From Gemmata palustris (GTDB taxonomy: Bacteria; Planctomycetota; Planctomycetia; Gemmatales; Gemmataceae), in NCBI RefSeq assembly GCF_017939745.1, contig NZ_JAGKQQ010000001.1, positions 7,517,299-7,581,298 of the forward strand: DNA of 64,000 bases, read 5' to 3'. The translations under genes and the position numbers were made by a program. The notes beneath the pieces are model-generated. The model did not search any database. It was given only the letters and a program-made list of their open reading frames with translations, and had not been told where the DNA came from. Position 1 is the stretch's first letter. Each line of letters opens with the position of its first letter. Of this stretch, positions 27,164 to 36,798 are shown in pieces.

Positions 27164-28222
27164 TTAAGCGGCCTCGGTCGCCAAGTCCCACAACGCGCCG
27201 CGAATGTCGCCCAACTGCGGGACGCTGTTGAGTTCGTAGTTCTGGTTCATACCGATACCGGGGACGTGCTTGCCCATCAGCGTCCGCGGGCGCACCACCA
27301 AGTCGTAGAAGTGTTCGTCCACGATCCGGCGGAGCAGGTGCTCGCCGAAGTTCGTCACCTCGGTGTCCTCGTTCACGATCAGCACGCGGCCCGTTTTCAG
27401 TACACTCCGGGAGATCATCTCCCAGTCGTAGGGGAAGATGCTCCGCAGGTCGATCACGTCGAACGTGCGGTGGTGTTGGTTCGCGAGTTCGTCCGCGGCT
27501 TGCGCGCACAGCGGTAGCGGGCGCCCGTAGCTGATGACGGTGCCGAACGTGCCCTCGCGGACCAGTTCCGCCGTACCGATCTTCACCGTGTGGTCTTCGA
27601 GCTCCGGCCAGTTCGGTTCCCAGTCGGCGCGGTCGCCGATCGGTGCATCGATCATCCGGCTCAGTTCGTCCTGGTCGGCCGGTTCGCCCGGGATGAGCCG
27701 CGGGTCGCGCGCGCGGAGCAGCGCTTTGGGCAGGAGCACGAGCACCGGGTTCGGGTCCTTGATCGCCGCGATCATGAGGCCGTAAGCGTCCAGCGCGTTG
27801 GACGGCATCACGACCTTCCACCCCGGGAGCCGGCTCGCCCAGCTCTCGAAACTGTGCGAGTGGTACAGGCTCCCGCGGATGCCCGCCCCGTTCGGCGTCA
27901 TCACCACCAGGGGCATGTCGTAGCCTCCGCCGCTGGCCCAGCGCTGGTTGCCCGCGATCTTGAACATGTCCAGAACGTTGAACGCGTAGTCGCAGAACTG
28001 GATTTCGCAGACGGGCCGCCCACCGGCGTAAGCGATGCCCATCGCGGTGCCAATGATGCCGCGCTCGTCGAGCGGGGTGTTCCACGCGGTCTTCAGGCCC
28101 TGCGTGGCGGTAAAGACCCCGCCGAGGGGCGGGCCGACGTCCTCACCGAACACGTCCGTCACCCCGAGGTGTTTTTCGCCGTAGTGCAGTGCCATTCGCA
28201 CCGCCTGTGCCATGTTCGCCAT
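27164..28222 (-). CDS. 2-oxoacid dehydrogenase E1 beta subunit
   Basis: A 352-residue transketolase-type beta subunit: MANMAQAVRMALHYGEKHLG, FGEDVGPPLGGVF, DERGIIGTAMGIAYAGGRPV and FCDYAFNVLDMFKIAGNQRW. The C-terminal transketolase domain follows. With E1-alpha it forms the thiamine-diphosphate-dependent decarboxylase of a pyruvate or branched-chain 2-oxoacid dehydrogenase complex. Sequence alone does not separate these two. The intergenic gap to E2 is 67 bp, consistent with co-transcription. Confidence 0.92.
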   Translation of the reverse strand: MANMAQAVRMALHYGEKHLGVTDVFGEDVGPPLGGVFTATQGLKTAWNTPLDERGIIGTAMGIAYAGGRPVCEIQFCDYAFNVLDMFKIAGNQRWASGGGYDMPLVVMTPNGAGIRGSLYHSHSFESWASRLPGWKVVMPSNALDAYGLMIAAIKDPNPVLVLLPKALLRARDPRLIPGEPADQDELSRMIDAPIGDRADWEPNWPELEDHTVKIGTAELVREGTFGTVISYGRPLPLCAQAADELANQHHRTFDVIDLRSIFPYDWEMISRSVLKTGRVLIVNEDTEVTNFGEHLLRRIVDEHFYDLVVRPRTLMGKHVPGIGMNQNYELNSVPQLGDIRGALWDLATEAA

Positions 28223-28260
28223 TGTTGCTCCTCGGCGAAGTCACGAAGCTATAAAAGCCG

Positions 28261-28388
28261 CTCACCACGGGGATCGGGATCTGAGACTGCAGATTTATGG
28301 TTGGTGATTGGTGAGATTCGGGAAAACGCCCGGTTCTTCAATCTCCAAACACAGATCGACAATCCGAAATCCCATTCCCCGTGGTGAG
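28261..28388. repeat. Imperfect 20-bp inverted repeat
   Basis: Arms 28261-28280 (CTCACCACGGGGATCGGGAT) and 28369-28388 match at 18 of 20 positions. They fill the 169-bp gap between E1-alpha and E1-beta, so the hairpin could modulate the ratio of the two. Confidence 0.65.
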
Positions 28389-28391
28389 GTT

Positions 28392-29522
28392 TTACTTCGC
28401 TCCTGGGAGGCCGGTGTAATCTTTCGGGTACGCTGCGTCCACTTCGCTCGGGGCGTAGGTGAATGCGTACACGTCTTCACGAGTGGGTTCCGCTTCTTTC
28501 ATCGTCTCGACGACGGCCTCGTCCGCTTCCGCTTTCGCTTCGTCTTTCAGCGCGCGAACGGCGTTCGTGTCGATCGCGCCCGCGTCGATGAGCTTCTGCT
28601 CGAACGCGTTCAGCGGGTCGATCTCGTTCCAGTTGCGCTGGGCGCCGCTCGAAGACGAGTGCCCGTGCAACCGGCTCACCGTCGCCTCGAGCAGGAACGG
28701 CTTGCGCTCGCGGCGGCAGTAGCGCATCGCGCGGTCGATGCCGTGCCACGTCGCCACGGGGTCGTTGCCGTCGATCGTTTCGTGGCGCACGCCGTAGGGG
28801 ATCGCGCGGTCCGCGATCGGCCGGTGCGTGTGAACGCTATCGAGGTCGGTCGAGATGCCGTACCGGTTGTTGGTCACCAGCATCAGGACCGGCAGTTCCG
28901 CGCCGGGCCGCGTGCTCCAGTTCAAGCAGCTCTCGAAGTCGCCCTCGGCGGTGCCGGCCTCGCCGCCCACGACGACGCTGATCCCCTCGTTCTCGCCGGG
29001 GGTCTTCAGACCGTGGCGCTTCTGCACGAGTGCGGTACCGGGCGCCATCGCGAACTGCACCTCGATCACGCTCGTGACCGGGACGACGTTCCACTCGGGG
29101 ATGCTGTAGTGCCCGACGAAGTTGCGCCCGCGCGAGTGCCGGTCGGTCCACCGCATCGCGAGTTGTCGCGTGTGCTCGATCATGGGCATCCCCATCGCGA
29201 GCATGATTCCGGCGTTGCGGTAGTGGAGGTGCAGGTAGTCGTGAGCGGGACCGCGGCCCTTGTTGATTTGCAGCCCGAGGCAGACGTTGAAGGCCTCTTC
29301 GCCCGGCCCGCCTATCCAGAAGTAGGCCTCTCCGGACTTGGACATCTTGATACTGCGCTCCTCGAGAGCGCGCGTGCGGAGCATCTGGCGAAAGACCGTG
29401 AGCGCGACCTCGACCGACATGACGTCGCGACCCGACCGGATCGCGGACGGTGCTGCGGTGCGGGTGCCGCGCCGCAGCAGCGCGTCTTCGATATCGGGCG
29501 GATCCTCGTTTGCATCCGGCAT
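28392..29522 (-). CDS. 2-oxoacid dehydrogenase E1 alpha subunit
   Basis: I use the ATG at 29522 (MPDANEDPPD), preceded by GGGAG; a longer open frame reaches 30017 but its extra part looks non-coding. The 376-residue product has the family pattern: RTRALEERSIKM, GEEAFNVCLGLQINKGRGPA, HDYLHLHYRNAGIML and the serine-rich RLHGHSSSSGAQ. The thiamine-binding motif is altered: GGEAGTAEGDF (186-196) with NN at 218-219, where GDG is normal. The HSSSSG loop resembles branched-chain enzymes. Confidence 0.9.
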   Translation of the reverse strand: MPDANEDPPDIEDALLRRGTRTAAPSAIRSGRDVMSVEVALTVFRQMLRTRALEERSIKMSKSGEAYFWIGGPGEEAFNVCLGLQINKGRGPAHDYLHLHYRNAGIMLAMGMPMIEHTRQLAMRWTDRHSRGRNFVGHYSIPEWNVVPVTSVIEVQFAMAPGTALVQKRHGLKTPGENEGISVVVGGEAGTAEGDFESCLNWSTRPGAELPVLMLVTNNRYGISTDLDSVHTHRPIADRAIPYGVRHETIDGNDPVATWHGIDRAMRYCRRERKPFLLEATVSRLHGHSSSSGAQRNWNEIDPLNAFEQKLIDAGAIDTNAVRALKDEAKAEADEAVVETMKEAEPTREDVYAFTYAPSEVDAAYPKDYTGLPGAK

Positions 29523-29811
29523 GTGAATACTCCCGGCAGAGGTCGGTTTTGGAGAGGAGGGACCGACCAGGGTCCGAAAACGACTGCGATCCGGGCCTAA
29601 TTTGGTGTTCGGTATTTCGGCAATTCTGTGAGAGAAACCCACAGCAGGAATCGGGCCGAAACCCAAAGTACCAAATACCAAGCACCAAACACAACGTTGA
29701 ACAAATCCTACGTGACGGGCGTGTCGCGCGATTCGGCAAACTGTGCGGAATGCGCGAGCAGGGCTGCACTGTTGCGATTTCGTAACACGCCCCGCTAACC
29801 CTCTATCGGCA
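29523..29811. other. Gap with a degenerate inverted repeat
   Basis: TTTGGTGTTCGGTATTT near 29600 and ACCAAATACCAAGCACCAAA near 29673 form an imperfect inverted repeat. Nothing else is recognisable; a promoter for E1-alpha may lie here. Confidence 0.4.
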
Positions 29812-32283
29812 TTATACACCTCGGTCTGCCGCGCCGTCGGGCAGATTGCGGCTTCCGAACGCGGCCGACAGCAAATAAAATCCGACCGCCACGCACAAGA
29901 GCAACCGGAACCCAAGAACCACCGAGGAATTTTCGGCCAAGCCGCCGACGAGCGCCCCTGCAACGTTGGCCCCGAACACGCGGTCCGGTTGGGTAGTGCG
30001 CTTGAAGCTCGTGGCAAAGATCACGCCAGCGAACGCAATCGGCGCAAATACTAACGCACACGCCCCAATGACTTGCACCGCCGGTGCCGTTCCGAGAAAC
30101 GCGCTCGGTGATACCGCGAGCCCGATCCCGAGTGTGGCAAACAGGCCGAGGTAATACGGCTCCAGACGCTTCGGGTTCACTTTTCCCGCAAACAGGTTCC
30201 CCGCGAGGCTCATAACCAGGATCGCCGCGAACACTGCGGTGTTAACCATCCACGTCCCGCCGAACAAGAGCGCCATTTCCACGACCGCCTTCGTTTCGAC
30301 GAGCATGAACCCGGCCCCGAGGAAGAACGCCCGGAGCATCGCCGGGTAGTCGGGCCGGGCGGCGGTTCCGGCGCCGAGCGCCTTCGGCCCGCCAAAGGCG
30401 ATCCACAAACCGAGGGACAGGAACAGGGTGAGGGCGATACTGGTCCACGTTTGGTTGGGGACCCGGGCCTCGCGCGTGTAGAGGAACGGCCAGTCGTCCG
30501 TTGCCGGGCGCAGGGCGCCGGTGCTCTCCTCGATTTGGGCCGGAACCAATCCGAGCCACATCGGGGCGACGTCTTCTCGTGCCACCTTTCCGGTAACCGG
30601 GTCGATGACCGGTTCGTCGCCCTCGATACCGTTGGCGTCCGCGTGGAAGCGGGCGCGCCACGCCGGGCGCTGGGGGGCGGGCGGTGGTTCCGCGGGCGGC
30701 TCTGTGTCGAACCGGGACGCCGCGTCCTTCGGCACGCCCGTGTACCACGGGTACCAGTATTTGACCGGTTTCCCCGCGCGCGGCTCGAACGCCCGCTTCA
30801 GCGGCGCCAGCACCTCCGCGCTGCCCGCGAAGAGGCCGGTACACATGCCCGGGTCGAGCGGATCGGTGAACCGGATCGCGCCCGTCGGCGGGGTGGTCAC
30901 CGCGACCGGATCGACGCCCCCGAACGCGGTACGCAACTGCTCCCGGATGCGCACCGCGATCCACGGGTGCCGGAAGAAGTTGTACACGGTGTACACCCCG
31001 GTGGGCTTCAGCACCCGGCGCACGTCCTGAAACGATTCGAGTGTAAAGAGGTAGCTCTCGAGTCGGAGGTTCGAGTACCCGGACTGGAGCACCAACGAAT
31101 CGATCAGCGCGAAGACGACGAGGTCGTAGGTTTCGGGCTTGGCATCGCGCAGGAAGTTCCGGCCGTCGTTGATGTACACTTTGACGCGCGGGTCCTGGAA
31201 CGGCTGGTCCGGGTGGTACTGCGCGCCGAGCTGCTGGATCACGGGGTCGATCTCGACGGCGTCGATCTGCGCGTCCGGGGCGGCCCAGAGCAGCGCGCGG
31301 GCCACGTCGTTGCCGTTCCCGGCCCCGATGATGAGGACGCGCTGGAACGGCTTCCACGCGGGGGCGCCCTCGGGGGTCTTGAGGTCGCGCTGGAACAGGT
31401 AGGGCAGCGCGTATGCCACCGCCGCGATCGGCGGATCTTTGCGCGGTTCCATCAACTGTTGGCTGATGAGGTTCGTGTTGATCGTGTGGTTCGGCGCGTC
31501 CGCGGTGGGGCGGAGCGAGTCGATGCGGTAATATTCGCTCCAGATGGTGTCACGGTTGAAGATCGGTAGGAACCCGGACGTGGCGAACGTCAACACCACC
31601 GCGGTCACCAGGCACGCGAGCGGGATCGTGGGCGCTGCCGGAGTGGGGGCGGCTCCCGGCGCTGCCCCGTCGGGCGCCGGGGTTTTGCGCAACAGCCAGA
31701 GCGCCAGGACGGCGCCCGCGAGGCCGAACCACACGATCGGCGGGAGCCTCAGGACCGAACTCAGTGCGAACGTGCCGATCCCGACGAGGCTCCCGAGCAG
31801 GTTCGCGGAGTAGGCGGTGGTGCGGTTGGTCACGCGGTTGAACGCGCGCCCCATCTCCTGGCCGGGGCCGACCATGATGCCGGCGATGATGACAAAGAAC
31901 AGGGCGCCGACCAGTTCCATTGGCACCGTGAACGGGAGCGGGTTCCGGGACACGGCGGGCGCCTCGGTCCCGAAGTACACGACGTCCGGCTTCGCGGGGT
32001 TCCCGACCGCGAACACCGCTTGCAAGTAGTCGGAGTTGACGTTGGCAACGAGTCCCAGGCCGGTGCCGAGGAGCAACCAGTACGGCGTGTGGCGGATGAA
32101 GTTATTGGGCCGGCGGCTCACGAGGCACCCGACGGACATGCCGACGAAGCACGCCAGCAGCACCAAGTTGACGAAGAACGTGAGGAACAGGACGTGCGAC
32201 GGGAACCAGCGGATGCACGCGAGTTCGAGGAACAGCACGAGCCAGGAGATGAGGAACAAGTCGAAGGCCGGGCGGTCGCGCAT
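29812..32283 (-). CDS. Membrane protein with spermidine-synthase-like methyltransferase domain
   Basis: An 823-residue protein. Six or seven N-terminal membrane helices (LFLISWLVLFLELACIRWFP, FLTFFVNLVLLACFVGMSV and more) are followed by a soluble domain. That domain has a Rossmann motif (VLIIGAGNGNDVARALLWAA) and DAVEIDPVIQQLG, as in spermidine synthases and related class I methyltransferases. The acid YDLVVFALIDS and the loop INDGRNFL are also seen. Further C-terminal helices (about residues 610-810) end it. Proteins of this helix-MTase-helix type are common in planctomycetes; the substrate is unknown. It could make polyamines or modify a lipid. Confidence 0.82.
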   Translation of the reverse strand: MRDRPAFDLFLISWLVLFLELACIRWFPSHVLFLTFFVNLVLLACFVGMSVGCLVSRRPNNFIRHTPYWLLLGTGLGLVANVNSDYLQAVFAVGNPAKPDVVYFGTEAPAVSRNPLPFTVPMELVGALFFVIIAGIMVGPGQEMGRAFNRVTNRTTAYSANLLGSLVGIGTFALSSVLRLPPIVWFGLAGAVLALWLLRKTPAPDGAAPGAAPTPAAPTIPLACLVTAVVLTFATSGFLPIFNRDTIWSEYYRIDSLRPTADAPNHTINTNLISQQLMEPRKDPPIAAVAYALPYLFQRDLKTPEGAPAWKPFQRVLIIGAGNGNDVARALLWAAPDAQIDAVEIDPVIQQLGAQYHPDQPFQDPRVKVYINDGRNFLRDAKPETYDLVVFALIDSLVLQSGYSNLRLESYLFTLESFQDVRRVLKPTGVYTVYNFFRHPWIAVRIREQLRTAFGGVDPVAVTTPPTGAIRFTDPLDPGMCTGLFAGSAEVLAPLKRAFEPRAGKPVKYWYPWYTGVPKDAASRFDTEPPAEPPPAPQRPAWRARFHADANGIEGDEPVIDPVTGKVAREDVAPMWLGLVPAQIEESTGALRPATDDWPFLYTREARVPNQTWTSIALTLFLSLGLWIAFGGPKALGAGTAARPDYPAMLRAFFLGAGFMLVETKAVVEMALLFGGTWMVNTAVFAAILVMSLAGNLFAGKVNPKRLEPYYLGLFATLGIGLAVSPSAFLGTAPAVQVIGACALVFAPIAFAGVIFATSFKRTTQPDRVFGANVAGALVGGLAENSSVVLGFRLLLCVAVGFYLLSAAFGSRNLPDGAADRGV

Positions 32284-32615
32284 GGGGCGGCTCGGGGCTC
32301 GGTATGGCGGTCGGTAATTGAGGGCGGGGGCGTCCGGACGGTTTACGAACCGCTCGGCGCCGCGGACACCTCGATAAGACTAGGTCACGACACCGGACCG
32401 CACTTCCCGAATCGGGGCACCGAACCGTTCTCCAAGTTTACGGCGTTTCAAATTCGCGAAACACAGTGCAAGGCGATTGTTTGAACGCAGTTGTGCTCTT
32501 CCTGTGCGCCTGTTCCGTGGGTTTTCTCCGTTCGGGTGCCTATAACTTTGCGCCACGGGCGGCCTACTCGCGGCCGCCCAGTGCCCATCCCGCACTGACC
32601 CGTCGGAGATTCACC
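32284..32615. other. Divergent intergenic region
   Basis: It separates the membrane methyltransferase (minus) from the S46 peptidase (plus) and must hold both promoters. A TATAAC at 32541-32546 is the only -10-like box I note for the plus strand. Confidence 0.35.
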
Positions 32616-34736
32616 GTGACTTCGCGTGTCCCCGCGCTGGCGGCTGCCACCGCCCTGATAGGGTTTTTCATGATCCCCAACGTCATCCAGGCCGACGAGG
32701 GCATGTGGTTGTTCAGCAACCCGCCCCGCGCCCAGCTCAAGCAGTACAACTTCGAGCCGACCCAGCAGTGGCTCGATCACGTGCGGCTCTCCAGCGTGCG
32801 GTTCAACTCCGGCGGGTCCGGGAGTTTCGTCTCGCCCGACGGCCTCGTGATGACCAACCACCACGTCGGCGCCGGCGACCTGGAGAAGGTGTCCACGCCC
32901 GAAAAGAACTACCTCCGGGACGGGTTCCAGGCCAAGACCCGGGCCGAAGAGATCAAGTGCAAGGGCCTGGAGCTGAACGTCCTCATCGACATTAAGGACG
33001 TGACGGCCGAGGTGGAGAAGGCGGTCCCCGCGGGCACCGCGCCGGCCGCGGCGTTCAAGCTCCGCACGTCCAAGATCGCCGAACTGGAGAAGGCCGCGGC
33101 CGTTCCGGACAAGCAGATTCGTGCCGACGTGGTCACGCTCTACGCGGGCGGCCAGTACCACCTCTACACGTTCAAGAAGTACGAGGACATTCGCATCGTG
33201 TTCGCGCCGGAGAAGCAGGCCGCGTTCTACGGCGGCGACCCGGACAACTTCGAGTACCCGCGGTTCGATCTCGACGTGTGCTTCTTCCGCGTTTACGAGA
33301 ACGACCAGCCGATCAAGTGCGCCCACTATTTGAAGTGGAGCGCTGCGGGCAGCAAGGCGGACGAACTCGTGTTCGTGTCCGGGCACCCGGGGCGCACGAA
33401 CCGCGCGAACACGGTCGACGAACTCAAGTACCTCCGGGACACCGGGTACCCGTACCTGCTCAACCGCCTCAACCGGCTCGAAGTCATGCTCCAAGCGTGG
33501 TCCGGCCGGAGCGAGCAAAACGCCCAGCGCGCGGAAGAGGAACTGTTCAGCATCCAGAACAGCCGCAAGGCACGCATCGGGGGCTTGGCGGGCCTAATGG
33601 ACCCGGCGCTCATGGGGCGCAAGGAGTCGGAACAGGCGCGACTGAAGGCGTTCATCGGCCAGTGGAACGCACCCGAGGCGCAGGCCGCAGCGACCGCGTT
33701 TGATTCTGTCGCGAAGGCCGAGAAGGTTCGTACCGAGCTCATCAAAGAAATGACCGTACTGGAGAACGCGGGCGGGTTCAGCTCGGCCTCGTTCGGGATC
33801 GCTCGCACGCTCCTCCGCGCGTCCGAAGAGCTGCCCAAGTCCGGCGGCGAGCGGCTCCGCGAGTTCGCCGACGCCCGGCTCCCGTCGCTCAAGTTCGGCC
33901 TGTTCTCGGACGAGCCGATCTTTGAAGACCTCGAAACTCTGAAGCTCGCCGACGGCCTGCAGTTCCTCGCGGTCACGCTCGGGCCGGACTCGGACCTCGT
34001 GAAGAAGGTGCTCGGCGGCAAATCGCCGCGCGAACGGGCTTACGAACTCATTAGCGGCACGAAGGTCCGCAACCCGGAGACGCGGAAGAAGATCTTCGCC
34101 GACATCGAGGCCGCGGCCAAGGGCGGCAAGGCGGCCGATCTCGCGGCCCTGAACGATCCGATGATCGAACTCGCGCGCCTCGTCGACGGCCCGTCCCGGG
34201 CGCTCCGCAAGCGGTTCGAGAACGAGGTGGACGAGCCGAAGCGCCAGGCGCACGCGGCGCTGGCGAAGGCCAAGTTCGCGATGGACGGCGATAAGGTATA
34301 CCCGGACGCCACGTTCACGCTGCGGCTCGCGTTCGGCACGGTGAAGGGCTACAAGGAGGACGGCAAGGACGTGCCCGCGTTCACCACCTTCGAGGGCCTC
34401 TACAAGCGCTCGGCCGAGCAGAGCAACAAGGGGGCGTTCGAGCTGCCCAAGCGGTGGGTGGAGAAGAAGAACAAGCTCGACCTCTCGACGCCCTATAACT
34501 TCGTCTGCACCGCGGACATCATCGGTGGCAACAGCGGGTCGCCGGTGATTAACCGCAACGCGGAAGTCGTCGGGCTGATCTTCGACGGCAACATCCAGTC
34601 GCTGGTACTCGACTTCATCTTCGACCAGGACACCGCCCGGGCCGTGTCGGTGGACAGTCGCGCGATCGTCGAGGCGCTGCGGAAGGTGTACGACGCCAAC
34701 GACCTCGCCGACGAATTGACCGGGAAGGCCAAGTAA
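32616..34736 (+). CDS. S46 family dipeptidyl-peptidase
   Basis: I choose GTG 32616, seven bases after GGAG, because it gives a signal peptide (residues 1-26, PALAAATALIGFFMIPNVIQA). The frame is open from 32466. The 706-residue product has the S46 pattern: DEGMWLFSNPP at the mature start, SGSFVSPDGLVMTNHHVGAG with the catalytic histidine (82 or 83), an acidic residue in FDLDVCFFRVYEND, and the catalytic serine in IIGGNSGSPVINRNAEVVGL followed by IFDGNIQSL. S46 enzymes (DPP7/DPP11 types) remove dipeptides from peptide N-termini outside the cytoplasm. This would suit peptide scavenging. Confidence 0.92.
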   Translation: MTSRVPALAAATALIGFFMIPNVIQADEGMWLFSNPPRAQLKQYNFEPTQQWLDHVRLSSVRFNSGGSGSFVSPDGLVMTNHHVGAGDLEKVSTPEKNYLRDGFQAKTRAEEIKCKGLELNVLIDIKDVTAEVEKAVPAGTAPAAAFKLRTSKIAELEKAAAVPDKQIRADVVTLYAGGQYHLYTFKKYEDIRIVFAPEKQAAFYGGDPDNFEYPRFDLDVCFFRVYENDQPIKCAHYLKWSAAGSKADELVFVSGHPGRTNRANTVDELKYLRDTGYPYLLNRLNRLEVMLQAWSGRSEQNAQRAEEELFSIQNSRKARIGGLAGLMDPALMGRKESEQARLKAFIGQWNAPEAQAAATAFDSVAKAEKVRTELIKEMTVLENAGGFSSASFGIARTLLRASEELPKSGGERLREFADARLPSLKFGLFSDEPIFEDLETLKLADGLQFLAVTLGPDSDLVKKVLGGKSPRERAYELISGTKVRNPETRKKIFADIEAAAKGGKAADLAALNDPMIELARLVDGPSRALRKRFENEVDEPKRQAHAALAKAKFAMDGDKVYPDATFTLRLAFGTVKGYKEDGKDVPAFTTFEGLYKRSAEQSNKGAFELPKRWVEKKNKLDLSTPYNFVCTADIIGGNSGSPVINRNAEVVGLIFDGNIQSLVLDFIFDQDTARAVSVDSRAIVEALRKVYDANDLADELTGKAK

Positions 34737-34748
34737 CGCCGCTTACAA

Positions 34749-34775
34749 CGCCCGCGGCACACTGTGCCGCGGGCG
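34749..34775 (+). terminator. Stem-loop after the S46 gene
   Basis: The perfect 12-bp stem CGCCCGCGGCAC/GTGCCGCGGGCG (34749-34760 and 34764-34775, ACT loop) lies 12 bp after the stop; only a weak T-run follows. Confidence 0.65.
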
Positions 34776-35360
34776 TGTCTCGGTCGGTATGTTTGTGGGA
34801 TGAGTAGGCGTCGCACTCACCTTTCTCACTTCAGAACAAGGCACAAAGGCGGAACACGGAACCCGCTCTGGCCTCATACAACACGTCCCGGCGCCCTCCG
34901 CGCGTTGGCCCATCACCTACTCGCACGCAGCCTCGATCGAACCGATCGATCCTTCGGTGCTTTGTGCGAACGGCTCGTCACCATCTTCGAGATTCGCGAC
35001 GAATTGAAGACCGCGAACGGCCGGCAACGGTACCGCACCTGATAACACGGGTTTAATACGTTCTCCCCACAGCCCGGCACGCCTTTGGTCCCACCAGAGC
35101 GATCCGACCTTACCGCCTGGGTAATTTCGGAATTTCGGTGAGGACGAAAGGAATGAATTGACTCCCACTCTCCGGCCGACTATCTTCTACCTGCGCGAAT
35201 GACCGCTGCCACGGCGCTCGCGCGCTGCCACGTTTTGACGTCCTGCCAACAACCGCGCCGCCTGCCCTCCCCAGGCCCGAGCCTGCGCTCAACGCCCGAC
35301 CCGCTGCACACTGACCCGCCTAACAACCTCACGCCATTCCTTCCGACAGGAGTCCTGCCG
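34776..35360. other. 585-bp gap without recognisable gene
   Basis: Small open frames here (34764-35042 plus and 34917-35168 minus) have no recognisable protein features and lie across the upstream region of the DUF1501 gene. Confidence 0.5.
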
Positions 35361-36668
35361 ATGAACTTGCTGTCTCGTTGCATGGGTTCGCCGCTCAGCC
35401 GGAGAAACTTCCTGCACGTCGGGGCAATTGGTGCTCTCGGCCTGACCCTCGACCAGTACATGCGGCTGCAGGCCGCGGAACCGGCCGCGAAGAAGAAGCC
35501 GAAGGCCGAAGCCTGTATCCACATTTTCCTGCCCGGCGGTCAGGCCCACCAGGAGAGCTGGGACCCGAAGCCGTTCGCGCCGGTCGAGTACCGCGGGCAG
35601 ATGGGCACCGTGAAGACCAAGATCGAGGGCGAGGTCTTCAACGAGTGCCTCACGAAGACCGCCGCGATCGCGGACCAGATCACCGTGTGCCGGGCGATGA
35701 CCCACGGCGAAGCCGCCCACGAGCGCGGCACGCACAACATGTTCACCGGCTACCGCCCCAGCCCGGCGCTCAAGTTCCCCAGCATGGGCAGCGTGGTCAG
35801 CCACGAGCTCGGCGTGCGAAACAACCTCCCGCCCTACGTCGCGGTGCCGAACATGCCGGCCAACGACGCGGGCAGCGGGTACTTGTCGTCGTCCTTCGCC
35901 CCGTTCAGTTTGGGCAGCGACCCGGCCAATGGCGGGTTCCGCGTGCAGGACCTCAGCCTCCCGGGGAGCGTCACCCCCGACCGGTTCGCCACCCGGCGGA
36001 ACATGCTCGACGCGGTGAACGCTCACTTCGCCGGTAAGGAGAAGTCGGACAACCTCGACGCGATGGACACCTTCTACCAGCGCGCCTACGGCCTGATCTC
36101 CAGCGAGAAGGCCCGCGACGCCTTCGACATCAACAAGGAAGAGGCCAAGCTCCGCGACGCCTACGGCCGCAACACCGCCGGCCAGCGGATGCTGATGGCC
36201 CGCCGGCTCGTCGAGGGCGGCGTCCGGTTCGTCACGCTCACCTACGGCGGGTGGGACCTGCACAACGACATCATCAACGGCACGAAGAGCCAGCTCCCGC
36301 AATTCGACCAAGCGTTCGCGACCCTCATCACCGACCTGAAGCAGCGCGGGCTGTTCGACAGCACGCTCATCATGGTGTCGAGTGAGTTCGGGCGCACGCC
36401 GAAGATCAACGGGACCGCCGGGCGCGACCACTGGCCGAAGGTGTTCAGCGTGGTGCTCGCCGGGGGCGGCATCAAGAAGGGCTTCATCTACGGCAAGTCC
36501 GACGCGACCGCCAGCGAACCCGACGAGGACGGGCTGACGGTCGAAGACCTGGCGCACACCGTTTACGACTGCCTGGGCATCGACGCGACCAAGAAACTCA
36601 TGTCGCCCGGCGACCGCCCGATCGACATCGTCCGCGAGGGGAAGACCCGCAAGGAACTGTTGGCGTAA
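35361..36668 (+). CDS. DUF1501 family protein, Tat-exported
   Basis: The ATG at 35361 follows AGGAGTCC at a suitable distance and starts a twin-arginine leader (LSRRNFLHVGAIGALGLTLD). The 435-residue body has ACIHIFLPGGQAHQESWDPK near the N-terminus, GEAAHERGTHNMFTGYRP, VSSEFGRTPKINGTAGRDHW and FGRTP/GRDHW motifs. It differs from the protein at 4101 in detail but is the same family. It lies at the head of a plus-strand block with PPC, DUF1549/DUF1553 and WD40 secreted proteins, the usual partners. Confidence 0.88.
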   Translation: MNLLSRCMGSPLSRRNFLHVGAIGALGLTLDQYMRLQAAEPAAKKKPKAEACIHIFLPGGQAHQESWDPKPFAPVEYRGQMGTVKTKIEGEVFNECLTKTAAIADQITVCRAMTHGEAAHERGTHNMFTGYRPSPALKFPSMGSVVSHELGVRNNLPPYVAVPNMPANDAGSGYLSSSFAPFSLGSDPANGGFRVQDLSLPGSVTPDRFATRRNMLDAVNAHFAGKEKSDNLDAMDTFYQRAYGLISSEKARDAFDINKEEAKLRDAYGRNTAGQRMLMARRLVEGGVRFVTLTYGGWDLHNDIINGTKSQLPQFDQAFATLITDLKQRGLFDSTLIMVSSEFGRTPKINGTAGRDHWPKVFSVVLAGGGIKKGFIYGKSDATASEPDEDGLTVEDLAHTVYDCLGIDATKKLMSPGDRPIDIVREGKTRKELLA

Positions 36669-36688
36669 GCGGAATTTCAGGAAGGGTG

Positions 36689-36798
36689 TTCACCGCAGAG
36701 GGCGCAAAGGGCGCAGAGAAAGACCGGAATCAGGAGTTCACACCATGCTTCTTCGTCTCGTGCTTCCTCTCTGTGCCCTTTGCGCCCTCTGCGGTGAA
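36689..36798. repeat. Inverted repeat that flanks the PPC gene start
   Basis: The arm 36689-36720 (TTCACCGCAGAGGGCGCAAA at its left) and the arm 36767-36798 match at about 30 of 32 positions. The 46-nt loop contains the CAGGAG sequence (36731-36736) and the ATG 36745. The right arm lies in the coding sequence for the signal peptide. Relatives are at 39859 (one arm) and 55487. Confidence 0.8.

Noticed and set aside
29523-30017. N-terminal extension of E1-alpha
   Set aside because: It lacks E1 features and overlaps the 3' end of the membrane methyltransferase gene.
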